Source of the DNA: Niebla homalea | Taxonomy: Eukaryota; Ascomycota; Lecanoromycetes; Lecanorales; Ramalinaceae | Length of the DNA stretch: 64,000 bases | Assembly (NCBI GenBank): GCA_019925105.1 | Contig: JAHGAU010000001.1 | Location: 1,178,001 to 1,242,000, forward strand | Direction of reading: 5' to 3' | Notes under the pieces: model-generated | What the model was told of the DNA's origin: nothing | The model's input: the letters and a program-made list of their open reading frames with translations, nothing else | The model's database searches: none | Program-made: the position numbers and the translations under genes | Shown: one piece after another, positions 36,481 to 49,749 of the stretch | Numbering within the stretch: position 1 is the stretch's first letter | Layout of the letters: each line of letters begins with the position of its first letter

Positions 36481-39364
36481 TTTTAATTTTTAACTTTTTA
36501 AACTTCTTTTATATAAATTAATAATTTTAATATTATATATTTACTTTATATTTATATTAGCTCATTTATAATCTTTAGAATTTTATATAATATTCATTAA
36601 TTATATTTATAATAATTACCTTAATTATATCCTTATACCTCAATAAGCACTTTCTTATTATTAATTTTATTAAGTTAAATAAATATGTTATTATTATTAT
36701 AAAAGTTTATTTACCTGGTAATTGATTAATATATTTAATATTATACCTTATAGTTCTTTATAATCCCAGTTTATTCCAGCTTTTTTACTTTTAGGAGCTT
36801 TTTACAATATATATTTAGGTTTATGCCTCCCGTACGCGTACCGGGACTCGGGCGTATACCAGATATTAATAAATCGACGGTAACCGTTATTTTACTTTTA
36901 TTAATTACAGCCGTATTAAGGGTTTATTAAATAACGTTTATTTAAACTATATTTTTAAATATTAATTAAACGATTATAGTTTCTATTTAAATATATATAA
37001 ATTAATTCGCTTTTTAATTAATTATCGTCAATTCCTTTTTATAGATTTTTAATATCGGGATATAATTTAAATAAGTGTTTTTTCTTTAATATATTATTAC
37101 TTTTTAATCCCGATATTGATTATAAGTCTAATATAAAAAGTTATATATACTTTATAATTAATTATGGTTCTTAATTAATTTAACAACTATAGCTTTAACC
37201 GGTACCTTTTTTTACGTCCTTTATATTTAATACCCGTTTATTACCTTTATAGTTTACTTTTAGGTCTCGGCCAATCCGTTTTTTACCTTTATTTTCTGCT
37301 TAATTATTTTAATTATTTATATTGATTTCTCTTTATTTATTTATTTATTTAATTAACCTTTTTAATTTAAGTACGTTAATTATTCTTATGTTAATCCGGC
37401 CTTATTAATATTGCCGGCTTATCTTAATCGTATAAACCTAATTAATATAAAAAAGTTTATATAAAATATAGTTTATGTTTTTTAAAGATTAATACCTTAA
37501 TTAAATCTCGTAAACGGTTATTTAAGAAAAGATAATATCGTTTATCCGATTTAAACTTAACTGGAGATATCTTTAATTTAGGTTTTAATAATCTTCATTT
37601 TAATAAGTTTTTTCTTTTTTTTATATATAAAGTAATTATTAACCGGTTTTTTATTTAAACGATATATTTTCCCGGGCTCCTTCGTTAACTCCTCCCCCTT
37701 TTGGGTCCGCTGCTCGCCTTATACGTACGCGGTAACTTTTACCCGTATTTCTATAAGTATCTCTCCTTCAGTAAATTTCTCCCTCTGCCTTTTCCTCTGC
37801 TTTTTCTCCGCGTATATTAAGGCCTCTTAAGTCCTTAACTTAAATACAGCTCCCTGACCGTTTTCGTCTAACGTTACTTCTGCGGTTAGCCCGGTTATAC
37901 TTTAGGGAGAAATCTATAATCCTTTTTAACTCTATATTGCTAACCTTAATAAACCCTACGTTCTAAATAGTTCTTAAGTTTTTTACGCGTAATTTATACC
38001 GGTTAACTTTAGCTTTTAATTAAAGTTATTAAATATATTATTATAATTTTAACTTTAATATACGCTTTGTTAAAAAAGTATATATATAGCTATCCGCAAA
38101 TTAAAATTTTAATCGGTCTTTAAGTTATTTAAACTTTATTAATTTCCTTAATTACGTTACCGAGCTTGCCCGTTAGGTCGTTTCCTTAATAATAGGTTTT
38201 TTTTATTTTAGGTTACGCCCTTATATATATATTAATCTTCCTGCTTTATTTTTTCCTCCGCTTTTTTAAGGTAGGATAATTAATACAATTTTATAATTAC
38301 CGTAATAAAGAATAATTTTAAATGTATTTTCCTATCTTAGGGGTATAATCGGAACCTTAATTACCCGTTATTTAGAATAATTTTATATTTATATTAACGG
38401 TATACTTTACCCGTATTCTTAACGTAATATCTATAATAAGTTTAATATTTAAACCTATAATCCATAAAAGAGGCTTCTTTTTAAATAAATCTTTTAATAT
38501 ATAATTGTAATATTTAATTATACTTTTATTTATATATTACTTTTAATACGTTTTTTCTTTTTTTTCAAGGAAATATTTTAATTATAAATAATTATAAACT
38601 TTTATAATTTTATTATTATATAGTTTATAATTTATTCTTTTTCCTTTTTTTTAATTTTTAAATTTATATTTTCTTAAGTTCTTTAACATACCGAAATATA
38701 AAAATAAATAAAATAAAAATATAAAGGAAACGGTATCGTATTACTTATATATACTTTCGCTTTTTAAATTATATTATTTATAATTATAACGGTTTTTAAA
38801 GGATTAAAGCGTTCTTTATTAACGTTTACCAGATTCTAATTTTCTTTATTAATTTTAATTCTAATTTATCGGAAGGTTTAAAATACCCAGTACGTAGTAT
38901 AAATACTTTAACATAATTCTTATAAAATAAATTAAATATAAGAGTTTTATTTATTCTTTTTAGTTTATGTAAAGTTTTATACTCCTTGATAAAATCCTTA
39001 ATAATAAATAACCCGACTTAATAGAACTTAAGTTTTCTAAGATTTAAGGTAAAATCTTATTATATAATTAATTTTTTTTAAGAAATTTTAACTTTATATT
39101 CCTTTATTATAACGTTTCTTTTATCGGCCCTTTATTATATTTAACCTTTTTTACAACTTTTCCTTAATACTTCTTTGGTTTATTATAAATCCTTAAACGG
39201 CTTTATATATCATTTCTTTTAAAGGCGGTATTATTTTTTCTATAATATAGACTTTAACTTATAATTTATTTATATTCCGTTTATATATAACGTTTAATTT
39301 AACCCCGAAAAGGATATTAATAAGGGCATATTTTAAATATTTAGTATATTTTGCGTTAATATTT
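36481..39364. other. RIP-degraded DNA
   Basis: About 2.9 kb of AT-rich sequence with one lightly mutated patch at 37660-37930 (listed separately) and a short GC-rich patch at 36825-36855. Minus-strand frames from about 37900 to 37200 are broken only by TAA/TAG. No family is recognised. Confidence 0.5.
37660..37930 (-). pseudogene. Unrecognised minus-strand ORF remnant, charged region
   Basis: The minus strand is purine-rich and open over about 90 codons with stops only at TAA. It reads TAEVTLDENGQGAVFKL, then a Lys/Arg/Glu-rich stretch (AEKKQRKRQREKFTEGE) and IEIRVKVTAYV. The base composition is closer to coding DNA than its surroundings. It could be part of a gag-like protein or of a captured gene. 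I cannot name it. Confidence 0.4.
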
Positions 39365-39520
39365 TGTTGGTGTATGGACCAAAAAGTGTGATAATGTATG
39401 AATGATGATTCTACCTGAATGCAGATGGGATCCTAAGGATCATCTGTCCTCTACGTACAAAGAGTGTCCTACACCTATGAATGCTCCCTGGTATCCCCCA
39501 TGCTATGTCTGCACATAACA
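39365..39520 (-). repeat. Solo LTR (L1 family), 156 bp
   Basis: The segment starts TGTTGGTGTATGG, ends GCACATAACA, and is flanked by the perfect duplication TATTT (39360-39364, 39521-39525). It is fully spared by RIP. It is the reference copy for 26107-26272 (inverse orientation) and is related to 32774-32948. Confidence 0.85.
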
Positions 39521-39525
39521 TATTT

Positions 39526-41926
39526 AATATCGTTAATTTTCCTATTTATATTTAATTATATTTTTATTAAATTTATATTTTCCTTATAATATTTATTAAA
39601 TTTGGTTATTAAACTTTATTATTTTTATTACCTTATATATAGTACTTAATATTAAAAAAAATTAAATATTATATATATGGAAAAAGCTTTTTATTTTTTT
39701 ATTTATAAATACCTTCCCGATATTTATATATATTATAACGGGTTTTAAATAATAATTTATATACTTTTTTAACGTGATAATTACGTCCTTAACTTTAATT
39801 AACGTAATATAGAATAACTATATAAATCATAAGAAATAATTTATTATATTAGAAACGTATTGAAGACCGCCTTATGTTTATTTAAAAGGGTTAATAAAAT
39901 CCGTTTTAAATAAATTAAAGGGAGCCTTTACCTTAATTAAACTCAGTAAAACCGTATAACTTGTATATATTTATTTCGTATAAATTAAGCACCCTTATAT
40001 ATATTTAACGATATCCTTTATTATATTTAATTATTAATAGCGATACCGTAGTTTTGTCAGTATAATTTTTAATAAGAAATATTCCGTATTATTATAGATT
40101 TCCTTAAGTATTTACATTATCTTCTTTTTTATTAAATATATTATTTAATACTTCCCGTATTAATAAAATAATTTATTAATAATTAAATTAAATCTATAAT
40201 TTATAAGCTATTTATTAAATTAAATTTATTATATTAGATTTTTCTTTTTTAAGTTTATTTTCATTTTAAACTATTTAATAATGTTAATATATTAATTATT
40301 ATCTTCATAATAAAGTAATTTTTTAACTTTGAATGACTTTATAGGCTCGTAATTATTTTATATACGTTTTATTTTATAATTACTATTTAATCTCATATTA
40401 TATGTCCGTATTAATTTATTATTAATTATTCTTTATAATTATAATTCTCCTATATTTATTTTTTTCTTTTTATTTATGCTTTTTCCCGTTGGCTTTCCCT
40501 TTACGTCTTAATTTAATTAGCCCCTTAATTATTATATCGTAATTTATATATTATTATAAACGTTAAATTTGTTTTTATTTCTTTAAAGATTTTTTTAATA
40601 TAATGTAATATCCCTTTTTATTACTCTTTTAAAATTATACCGTATTATTCTTATTCTTTTATATTTTAAAAGCTATTTTCTTTATTACCTTATTGAATAT
40701 ATAATCTAGGTTATTAAATGATACTTTTAATAAACCGTCTATAGCTTTATTAATTTCTTTTTTAATATATTTAATTTAATAAATAGCCTTTTTAATTTAT
40801 TTATTTACCTTATAAAACTATTTTTATAATAGTTTACGTTTATAAACCTTATAAGTAACTTATAATATATATATATAATTAAAACTTTTTTAATATTTAA
40901 CATATATAAGAATTTCTTTTTAAATATAATAATAATTATTAATTTTTATTTATAAATATTATAATTACGTTCCGTTTTATTTATAATATATAAGTTATAA
41001 ATAAATAAAATAATATAACCATCTTAAACTTAAATAATATAATATCCGGCTTTATATTTTAAGGTATTAATATATATATAAATTAATATTCTTAAGTTTT
41101 ATTTATATAAAGCTTTAACCTTTATTATTATATTTTATATAAGTTGGAATAATATATTTTCGAACTTTTTTTATTTTTACTCTATATTTTTAATTAAGCG
41201 GGTAAGTAAATACGTTATCCCTATAAAATCCTTAATCTATTTTCTTATTATACCATAATATTTAAAAATCCTTTAACGTTTCTTACGTTCTATAATACGG
41301 ATTAATTAAGGATCTTTTCGTATTTCTTAAGTTTAATTTATATGTATCCTTTTATTTTATAGCCTTTTCTTAATACTTTAATTTTTATTATATTAATTTT
41401 TAATTTATTAAATAATAACTTTAACTTCAATTATAAAATTTTTAAAAAAAAATCTTTTAAAAAAAATAAATTATTCTTTTTATATCTTATATATTTTAAA
41501 GATATTATTAAGGTAAAAGGTTAAGTTAATAAGGTTATATTTTTCCTTAAGAATAAAGAAAAATAACTTTAAATTTAATTTAAGGATAGCTTTTAATATA
41601 ATATTTATAAGTTTAATAAAAATAAATAAAAACGTATATATTCTTTAAAGTATCCTTATTAATTATAATTATTTAATATTTAATAGTTAAAAATAAGATA
41701 ATATTAATTATTAAAGTATATTTTTATTATCTAATATTTATATTTTGTATTTATTTAAAAGAAAGTTTTATATAACAAAATTCTTAATAAATTATATATT
41801 CTTTTTATTAACTTTAACTTTATATAAGATATAAATAATATTTTATATATAAAATAACAATTAAATATAAATTGTAATTCATCTTTACTTTCTTTCTTTA
41901 TAAATCTAAGGAATACGTTTTATATA
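39526..41926. other. RIP-degraded DNA, nothing recognised
   Basis: About 2.4 kb with extreme AT content. There are no open frames of note, no target duplications and no GC-rich islands. Confidence 0.5.
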
Positions 41927-42815
<889 letters not shown>

Positions 42816-42999
42816 TGTTATGTGCAAAGGCCATTGCCAAGACCTTTACGGGCACTAAGGCCTAAAGGGGCATAGCGGCTACCCGGTGCTTGGCGCATAC
42901 TTATATTTCACCCCTGCATAGCACTTATATAGATCATCATTTATATACTTACCACCCACTTTTACAGTGCATTTACTTATCACCATCTGGTGCATAACA
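42816..42999 (+). repeat. Solo LTR, 184 bp, related to 18866-19027
   Basis: The segment starts TGTTATGTGCAAAGG and ends GGTGCATAACA, with a perfect AATTT duplication on both sides (42811-42815, 43000-43004). It shares the TGTTATGTGCAA start, GGGCACTA, GGGCATAG and TGGCGCATAC blocks with the reverse complement of 18866-19027. It is spared by RIP. Confidence 0.85.
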
Positions 43000-43004
43000 A
43001 ATTT

Positions 43005-43542
43005 CCTTAATAATAATTTAAAATATCCGGTAATATATACGATTATTTTTTAATTAAGGTTTAAGTTTATTGTTAATATAAGGAATATTATTATCCTTTT
43101 ATAATTAAAGCGCTTTAAAAAAGTTACCGTTTCTTTTTACTTTTTAATAATTAATAGTTAATTAATAAATATTAATAATATATTACCGATACGTATAAAC
43201 GGGGTCCCCGTATTAATCGAGAATGATAATAAGAATATTTAAATAAAAATACTTAAAAATACTTATTTAAATATTCTTTTTTTTTTTTTTTAAATTTTAA
43301 TATTTATTTAATAAATAAGTAATAATTAAGGATATTATAAGGATATATATAAATCCATAGTTTATTATATTCGTTATATATATAAAATATAATAATAATA
43401 AGAGTCGGTTCTCTATAATATCTTTATAGTTTTTATTACCGTTAATTAAGGAAAAAATATAATAGGTTATTTACGATTAAATTATATAATTAAATTAAAT
43501 TCCTTAATATATATAAGCAGATAAAAGCCTTCTTAAAACCAT
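43005..43542. other. RIP-degraded DNA with a perfect AT palindrome
   Basis: AT-rich, no gene. At 43231-43278 two perfectly complementary 16-bp arms (AAGAATATTTAAATAA and TTATTTAAATATTCTT) are separated by 16 bp and could form a hairpin. Role unknown. Confidence 0.5.
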
Positions 43543-43792
43543 TAAAAAAAATAAGAAGGAATAAAAAAGTAAAAGTAATAAAATAATAAATAGCAATAAA
43601 GTACAATTAAAGATAAGCCGTAGTTTTTATATAAGTTAATAAAGTATAGGTTACTTACTATAATAATCCGTTATACTTTTCCTTTTTAAAGTATATATGA
43701 ATCGATTCCACCCTTAATCAGCCCTTTTAATGTTTCCATTCCTCCATGCACCCATCCGCAAGTTTTATATCTTCCATGCTCTCCCCCTTTCC
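43543..43792 (-). repeat. A-repeat copy 2
   Basis: Same orientation as copy 1 (33545-33797). The left half is RIP-mutated and the right half (CCACCCTTAATCAGCCC to CTCCCCCTTTCC) is spared, the opposite of copy 1. It is followed by the inverted copy of the spacer at 43795-44285. Confidence 0.65.
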
Positions 43793-43794
43793 AT

Positions 43795-44285
43795 AATCTT
43801 TTAATAAGCGGAATAAGGTATATTATATTCTTAAACGGATTAAGCGTATTATACTTAAAGAAGATATAAATATAAATAGCTTAAGCTTTAAGATAAATAA
43901 ACGTAAAGTACCGAGGTTATTATTATTAACGTATTAGAATAATAAAAAAGATTACCTTTAAGAATTAATTTTAATATACTTATTATTATTATTAAATAAG
44001 AATTAAGAGTAGAGTTATAAGAAAAGTAAATAAATACGTATATAAACGGCGTTAAAGGATAAGAATTATTTATTAATAATACATAATATTAAAGTAATAA
44101 ATTTATTATAAAAAGAATGAGGGTTAAGTAATTATTAAGTTAATATTTCTTTAACTTTTATATTTACGATTATTTAAGTTATATAATAAATATCTTAAAC
44201 GGTTAAACAAGCGATTAAAATATATATAAATATATATAATATAATTTAAAGTATAAAAATATTAAGGGCAGCATTTTATTATAAA
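43795..44285. repeat. Inverted copy of the 33798-34290 spacer
   Basis: The reverse complement of this segment matches 33798-34290 through most of its length. Here it is flanked by A-repeats on both sides in opposite orientation (43543-43792 minus, 44286-44538 plus). Confidence 0.6.
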
Positions 44286-44538
44286 GGGAGTTTAAAAAAA
44301 AAAAGCATAAAAGATACTAAACGTACGGATAAATATATAAAGGAATAGAAATATTAAAAAAGCTAATTAGAAGTAAAATTACTTTATATATACTTTAAAA
44401 GGGAGAATATAACGGTTTATTATAGCATAGTTCCTATACCTCATTTACTTATATGGGGGCTGCGGCCTATCTTTAATTACACTCCATTATTACTTGCTAG
44501 TTCATCACTTTTACTCTTTTATTCCTTCCCATCTTTTC
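44286..44538 (+). repeat. A-repeat copy 3
   Basis: The start is RIP-mutated (AGTTTAAAAAAAAAAAGCAT) and the end is spared (TATGGGGGCTGCGGCC to CCCATCTTTTC). With copy 2 it forms the ends of a ~1-kb inverted structure. Confidence 0.65.
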
Positions 44539-44669
44539 AAATTTCTATAAGCTTATCCTCCTTTATTTTTACTTATTATCCCTTATTTTCCTATAATAAA
44601 GTATACTTTTTAATAATAATATTATATTATATTATTATAACGATATCCTTAAAAACAATAATACCGTTT

Positions 44670-44918
44670 GGAAAGGGGGAGAGCATGGAAGACACCAAAC
44701 TTGCGGATGGGTATATAAAGGAATGGAAACATTAAAAGGGCTAATTAAGGAGGGAATCGATTTATATATACTTTAAAAAGGAAAAGTATAACGGATTACT
44801 ATAGTATAGAACCTATATTTTACTTACTTATATAAAGGCTGCGGCCCATCTTCAATTGCACTCCATTGCTATTTACTAATTTGTTGCTTTTACTCTTTCA
44901 TTGCTTCCCATCTTTTCT
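44670..44918 (+). repeat. A-repeat copy 4, best preserved
   Basis: The copy begins GAAAGGGGGAGAGCATGG and ends CCCATCTTTTCTCC. It contains TATATAAAGG blocks at about 44712 and 44831. It lacks the spacer seen with the other copies, showing that the A unit can exist alone. No ORF, and no target duplication was found. Confidence 0.65.
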
Positions 44919-44954
44919 CCGTTTAATAAATATATCTTTTATTTTTATATTAAA

Positions 44955-45123
44955 TCTCAGGGTACTGGAGTAGGTCCTAGTAATGAATAAATAATAGCTA
45001 TGAAGGTGGCTATGATACAGGTGGTGCACGCATAGTAGGTGTGTACGCCAAGCCCCCCCGGGAGCTAGTCCTTATTGGGCAAGTAGGCCGAGCCTGGGAG
45101 CAAGGCCACTTAAAACCATGATA
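44955..45123 (-). repeat. 3' LTR of the LARD-like element
   Basis: It reads TCTCAGGGTACTGG to ACCATGATA on the plus strand. The outer TGTC has become TCTC and the inner end CA has become TA. It matches 47138-47306 and the reverse complement of 49576-49744. Confidence 0.86.
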
Positions 45124-45127
45124 CGAT

Positions 45128-45137
45128 CCCCCCCTTT
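45128..45137 (-). other. Polypurine tract
   Basis: AAAGGGGGGG on the minus strand, four bases from the 3' LTR. In LTR elements this primes plus-strand DNA synthesis, and its position sets the orientation. Confidence 0.6.
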
Positions 45138-47137
45138 ACGACGGTAAGCTCCTGCGGGTTAATTACCACGTTTATTATTATTAATACTATCTCTGGGGAA
45201 AACATTATCTAGATAAAGCCCTAGGTATATCGCAATTATTATAATTAAACGTAATTATTAAATATTAAAGACCGCTTAAGATATATATCAAAAAAAAATT
45301 GTATTTATACCGGTATAAACGTGAAAAAATCGAGAAAAAAATTAACGGGAATTAAGTCGATTAACATATTCTCCGATAAAAAGCCGAGTTACATACTTTT
45401 TTAATAAAAAAATTTAAGGTAAAGTATACGGTAAGGACGCCGTTATTATAATTTTTTATAAATAAATTGAATATTATTAAAGTAAGCTTATTTATATATT
45501 TTAATTATACAGTTTATTAATAGGCTCTTTTTAAGTATTATAACTAAGGTATTCAATATTAAGTATCTAGGATCTTCCTGATTTTAATAAGCAAGGTTTA
45601 AGTGGAATTTTTATAAGGTATATCCTCGTAAGTAAATAAGTATCTAAATTTAAAAGATTTAAAATATAGCTTATAACGGATAACTTTATTCTTAAAGTAA
45701 TCCGGGAATAAAGTTTTAAATTTATTTTTATCAATTTCTTTTAATTTCTTTAAGATTATTATTTAATAATATTTTAATAAATTAAGGCGATTAACTTTAA
45801 GCTTAATATATCTTAAGATTATATTAACGTAAACGACCAATAAATTAACGGTATAATATAAAAATAAAGCCAGTTATAGTTAAATAACGTAACTTTAAGA
45901 TATGGAAATAATAAAGCGTTACGATCTTATAAGAATCTGAGTATCTTAAGGGTATAATAATAATTAAAAAGGGTATATAGAATTTATTAAAAATTTTATC
46001 TTTTTTCTTTTTCTTTATATTAAAGTCCGATAAACAAAATTAAATATTATAAATAAAGACCTTATTATATACGTTAAATATATTATCTAAATTTTTAATT
46101 ATTTAAACCGGTAAAGTACATAAGTTATCGGAAAATAAATTAACTTAAGTTTTAAGTAAATTGAATATATTATCCTTATAATAATCGCGTATATAGTTTA
46201 TGTTATCCGCTTTAAACGTAAAGAGAATTGTATTTTAACGGGATTTTTAAGTTAAAATATAATTTCTAGTTATTTTATTGCTCCTTATAATTACGGAATA
46301 GTGCTATATTTAAGTATTTTTTATTCGTTCTTTATATAGGGATAAATCCGGGTTACGGGGAGTATTATATAATACGCGGAGTATACGGATTATTTAAAAT
46401 AAAATAAAATATTAATTTTCGGGATTAGGGTTTTAATATCGGTAATAACGTCTTTATTATCTAAGTTATAAATATCTTATATAGCCTCCTTTTTAATAAT
46501 ATTATTAAGCTATTCTTTATGCTTAATAATTTAAATAATAAGCTTCATATTTTAAGTAATAAGTTCTGTATTTTAAGACGTAAGTTCTTTATTATTATTT
46601 TAATGAATATCTTAAAATCTATAAAAACGAGTAAGTATAATATTAAGCTATTAATTTATTAAATTTAATTAAGATTATAGCTCCTTATTTATTACGGTAA
46701 GATTTTAAATTTATTAATATAAATTCCCTAGTAGAATTGGAGTGATAATATCGTTTCCTTCCATATTTAAGTCGTATATTTAAATTACTTATAATATAGG
46801 ATATAGATTAAGATAATAATTTTAAATCTCAAAAATAAAGTATTAAGATAGCAATAATATAGGTAGTATAGGTAATATAGGTAATATAAGAAGCTTTATA
46901 ATTTTTTATTAAGTGGCTTAACCTTAATAATAGCTTAATAACGTTAAGACGTTTAGTTAAAAAAAAATAAGTAATATAGTTCTTATTAGGGTAATATAGT
47001 ATAAATAATATAGTAAGATTCTATAGTCTTTTACCAAGCGGCTTAAACTTAATAACAGCCTAGATAATTTACGTAAAAGGTTTCTAGGTGCTTAATAGCC
47101 GCGGTAACGTTATAATTAATACGGATAGTTATTATTA

Positions 47138-47306
47138 TATCAGGGTATTAGAGTAAGTCCTAGTAATAAATAAATAATAGCTATAAAGGTGGCTATGATA
47201 CAGGTGGTGCACGCATAGTAGGTATGTACGCCAAGCCCCCCCGGGAGCTAGTCCTCATGGGGCAAGTAGGCCGAGCCTGGGAGCAAGGCCACTTGGAACC
47301 ATGACA
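47138..47306 (-). repeat. 5' LTR of the LARD-like element
   Basis: It reads TATCAGGGTATTAG to GGAACCATGACA on the plus strand, followed directly by the TTAAA duplication. There are a few RIP-type changes in its first 60 bp and the rest is intact. Confidence 0.86.
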
Positions 47307-48194
47307 TTAAAAATATAATATTTATATAAGGAACGTTAACTGAATTTAACTTTATTAATTTAATAATATTAAACGTGGTTATAGTAATTAAAATATCTTT
47401 TATTATTAAACGTTTCTATATAATACGTTTAAACTTAAACGTTAATAATTTATGTTCTTATAAAGTATTGAAATATTTATTTATCTTATTATTTCCGATT
47501 ATCTTAAGTTTAATATTTTTAAATAAGATAATTAAATAATTTATATTATTTTTAAGTAAAGACCGTATTTATATAATTATTAAATAAATTAACGAAGATT
47601 ACGATAAATTAATTAAACGGTTTAAAGATTATATCCTAAGTAAGTAAGTTTAACGGCTTTCCTTTTATATTAATAATGGGTATTTTTAATTTATATTATA
47701 AGGTTAAAATAACTGTTTATTTATTAAAGACCGTATATTAAACTTTATTTTATTTAACGATTTATAACGTAATTTTTAATCTTAAGTTCTAGGATAACAC
47801 GGTATATTAATTAAGATAATTAATAATTTAACCTTTAAAGTATAAAATATCCGATTTAATAAAAGCGTTAATATTTAAATTATCTATAATATATATTTTA
47901 TAATAAAAGTATATTAAATAGCTATTAATAATAATAAAAATAGAAATCGATATTTATGTATTAATTAACGTTATATAACTTTTTATTATAGGGTTATTTT
48001 TTAACAGAAATATATGGTTAATAAGTAATATAATATAATTTAAGTCCGTATAAACCGTCTTCATATTATTCGCCAGACTATTTATATACGTTATTATTAT
48101 TACGTACCGGTACCCCTTATATATGTATCCTGGTTTATAATTTAACTTAAATGTTTAAAAAGAAATAACTTAAAAAATAAACGTTTTGTTTATC

Positions 48195-48344
48195 TTAATA
48201 GTTACTTTAATAAATTAATTATCTGATACGGGTATTTTAATAAATAACTTTTCCGAAATAGGTATTTTAATAAATGATTCATCCAAAATAAAGGCTTTAA
48301 TAAATAATTTATCCGAAATAGGTACTTTAATAAAAAGAAACGTC
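48195..48344 (-). repeat. 30-bp tandem repeat, five units
   Basis: Five diverged units of 30 bp, each containing TTTAATAAATxATT. On the minus strand they encode FIKVPISDKL-type decapeptides in register without a stop except one TAA. The period keeps the reading frame, which suggests expansion while the gene was functional. Confidence 0.75.
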
Positions 48345-48776
48345 CGCTTTTATAATATTTAATATTATCGTTTTTATTAATTTATTTACTTTAATAATAT
48401 AAGTAACCCTATATTTATAGTATTTATTTCCGGATGGAAATATTATATTATATTTCTTATATTATTTAGGGCGTAATTAACGTTTAAGTTTAAATATTAT
48501 AAAGCCGATTTATTATACGTTATCTAAGGTTTAAGATTATACGTCCCCGTTATTGTTTTTATTATAAGGTATTCTATAATAATACTATATATTATATCTT
48601 TACTTATTAATATTTTATTTTAAATTTAAAATTCTTAATCGTCTTTCATGTTATTAAAAACGTCGTTAATATAATACGTACATTTACCTTTATATTAAGG
48701 CTTAAACTGTTTATCCTTAACATATTAAGGATAATGTATTATTAAGGAATATATTTTTATTTAATTTTTATTTTAG

Positions 48777-48845
48777 TAAAATTATTAAAATTATTAAAAT
48801 TATTAAAATTATTAAAATTATTAAAATTATTAAAATTATTAAAAC
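48777..48845 (-). repeat. 9-bp tandem repeat, about 7.5 units
   Basis: Near-perfect copies of ATTAAAATT. On the minus strand they encode repeated Asn-Asn-Phe in the same type of open frame as the neighbouring sequence. Confidence 0.85.
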
Positions 48846-49575
48846 TATACTTTTTATTAAATTTTAACTTATTAAAGTTCGATTTATTAAACGGTTTACG
48901 GTTAAAAGGCTTATAGTAGCTTTCGACCTTCTTATATTACTTAATAAATTGCCTATCCTACGGCATTAATACTAACGAATATTTAAGTAATAATATAAAT
49001 AAAATAAATCAATTAATTAAAAAAAATAAAAATTATTAATTTACCGGCTTACCGAACGGATAGGATAAAGGGTTGGAATTTAAATACGGCTTATATAAAT
49101 TAAATTATTTTACTTTAACTTTTTGAATATTAATTAAAAATTTAATAAGCATTAAGCTAAATATTAATTATAATAATAAAATATATAAATACATATTAAA
49201 ATTATTTTAGGTTATTATTACTTAAGCTACTTTAATAGTAACTATTTTAATTTTTTTATTATTAATAATAATTTATTAAATATATTCTTTTAAATCTATT
49301 TTAAATTATATATCCGAAATAAAAAAATATAAGCAGATAAGCTTTTAAACTTAAAAAAACGATATTCAATAATTTACGGAAACGATTCTTTAATTTTTAA
49401 TATTATATATTAATATTTATTTATATTTCAATAGAAACAGTTATTAAAATCTCTTTAATAAATTACGGTTTTACTTTATTAAGTAGGTATTAATTAAGGT
49501 TATAAACAATATTTATTACCTCCGCGTTAATAGCCTTAATACGTAAACAACTTATAAAAGAGAAAATGTTATGAT

Positions 49576-49744
49576 TGTCATGGTTCCAAGTGGCCTTGCT
49601 CCCATGCTCGGCCTACTTGCCCCATAAGTACTAGCTCCCGGGGGGTCTTGGCGTATACATATTACTTATATATACCACCTGTATCATAGCTACCTTTATA
49701 GCTATTATTCATTCATTACTATGACCTACTCCAGTACCCTGACA
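49576..49744 (+). repeat. Solo LTR of the LARD-like family, 169 bp
   Basis: The segment starts TGTCATGGTTCC, ends CCCTGACA, and is flanked by the perfect duplication ATGAT (49571-49575, 49745-49749). Its reverse complement matches the two LTRs at 44955 and 47138. It shows a few RIP changes in the middle. Confidence 0.9.
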
Positions 49745-49749
49745 ATGAT

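Larger units (their letters stand above)
44955..47306 (-). mobile_element. Non-autonomous LTR retrotransposon (LARD-like), 2,352 bp
   Basis: Two 169-bp LTRs (44955-45123, 47138-47306) enclose 2,014 bp, and the element is flanked by a perfect TTAAA duplication (44950-44954, 47307-47311). The run CCCCCCCTTT just inside the left LTR reads as a polypurine tract on the minus strand, so the 5' LTR is the right one. The internal region has no recognisable pol. A minus-strand frame around 46780-46300 (starting near MEGNDIITPILLGNLY) may be a gag remnant. The LTRs are well preserved while the inside is RIP-mutated. A solo LTR of the same family is at 49576-49744. Confidence 0.88.
47312..49570 (-). pseudogene. 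Dead minus-strand ORF(s) with frame-preserving repeats, possible gag region
   Basis: The minus strand reads through most of this interval with stops only at TAA/TAG. Two tandem repeats have periods that are multiples of three (9 and 30 bp) and encode Phe-Asn-Asn repeats and a decapeptide repeat. I infer a low-complexity structural protein, plausibly the gag of an LTR element also interrupted by the LARD-like element, the solo LTR at 49576 and perhaps LINE B. No catalytic motif was recognised. Confidence 0.4.
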
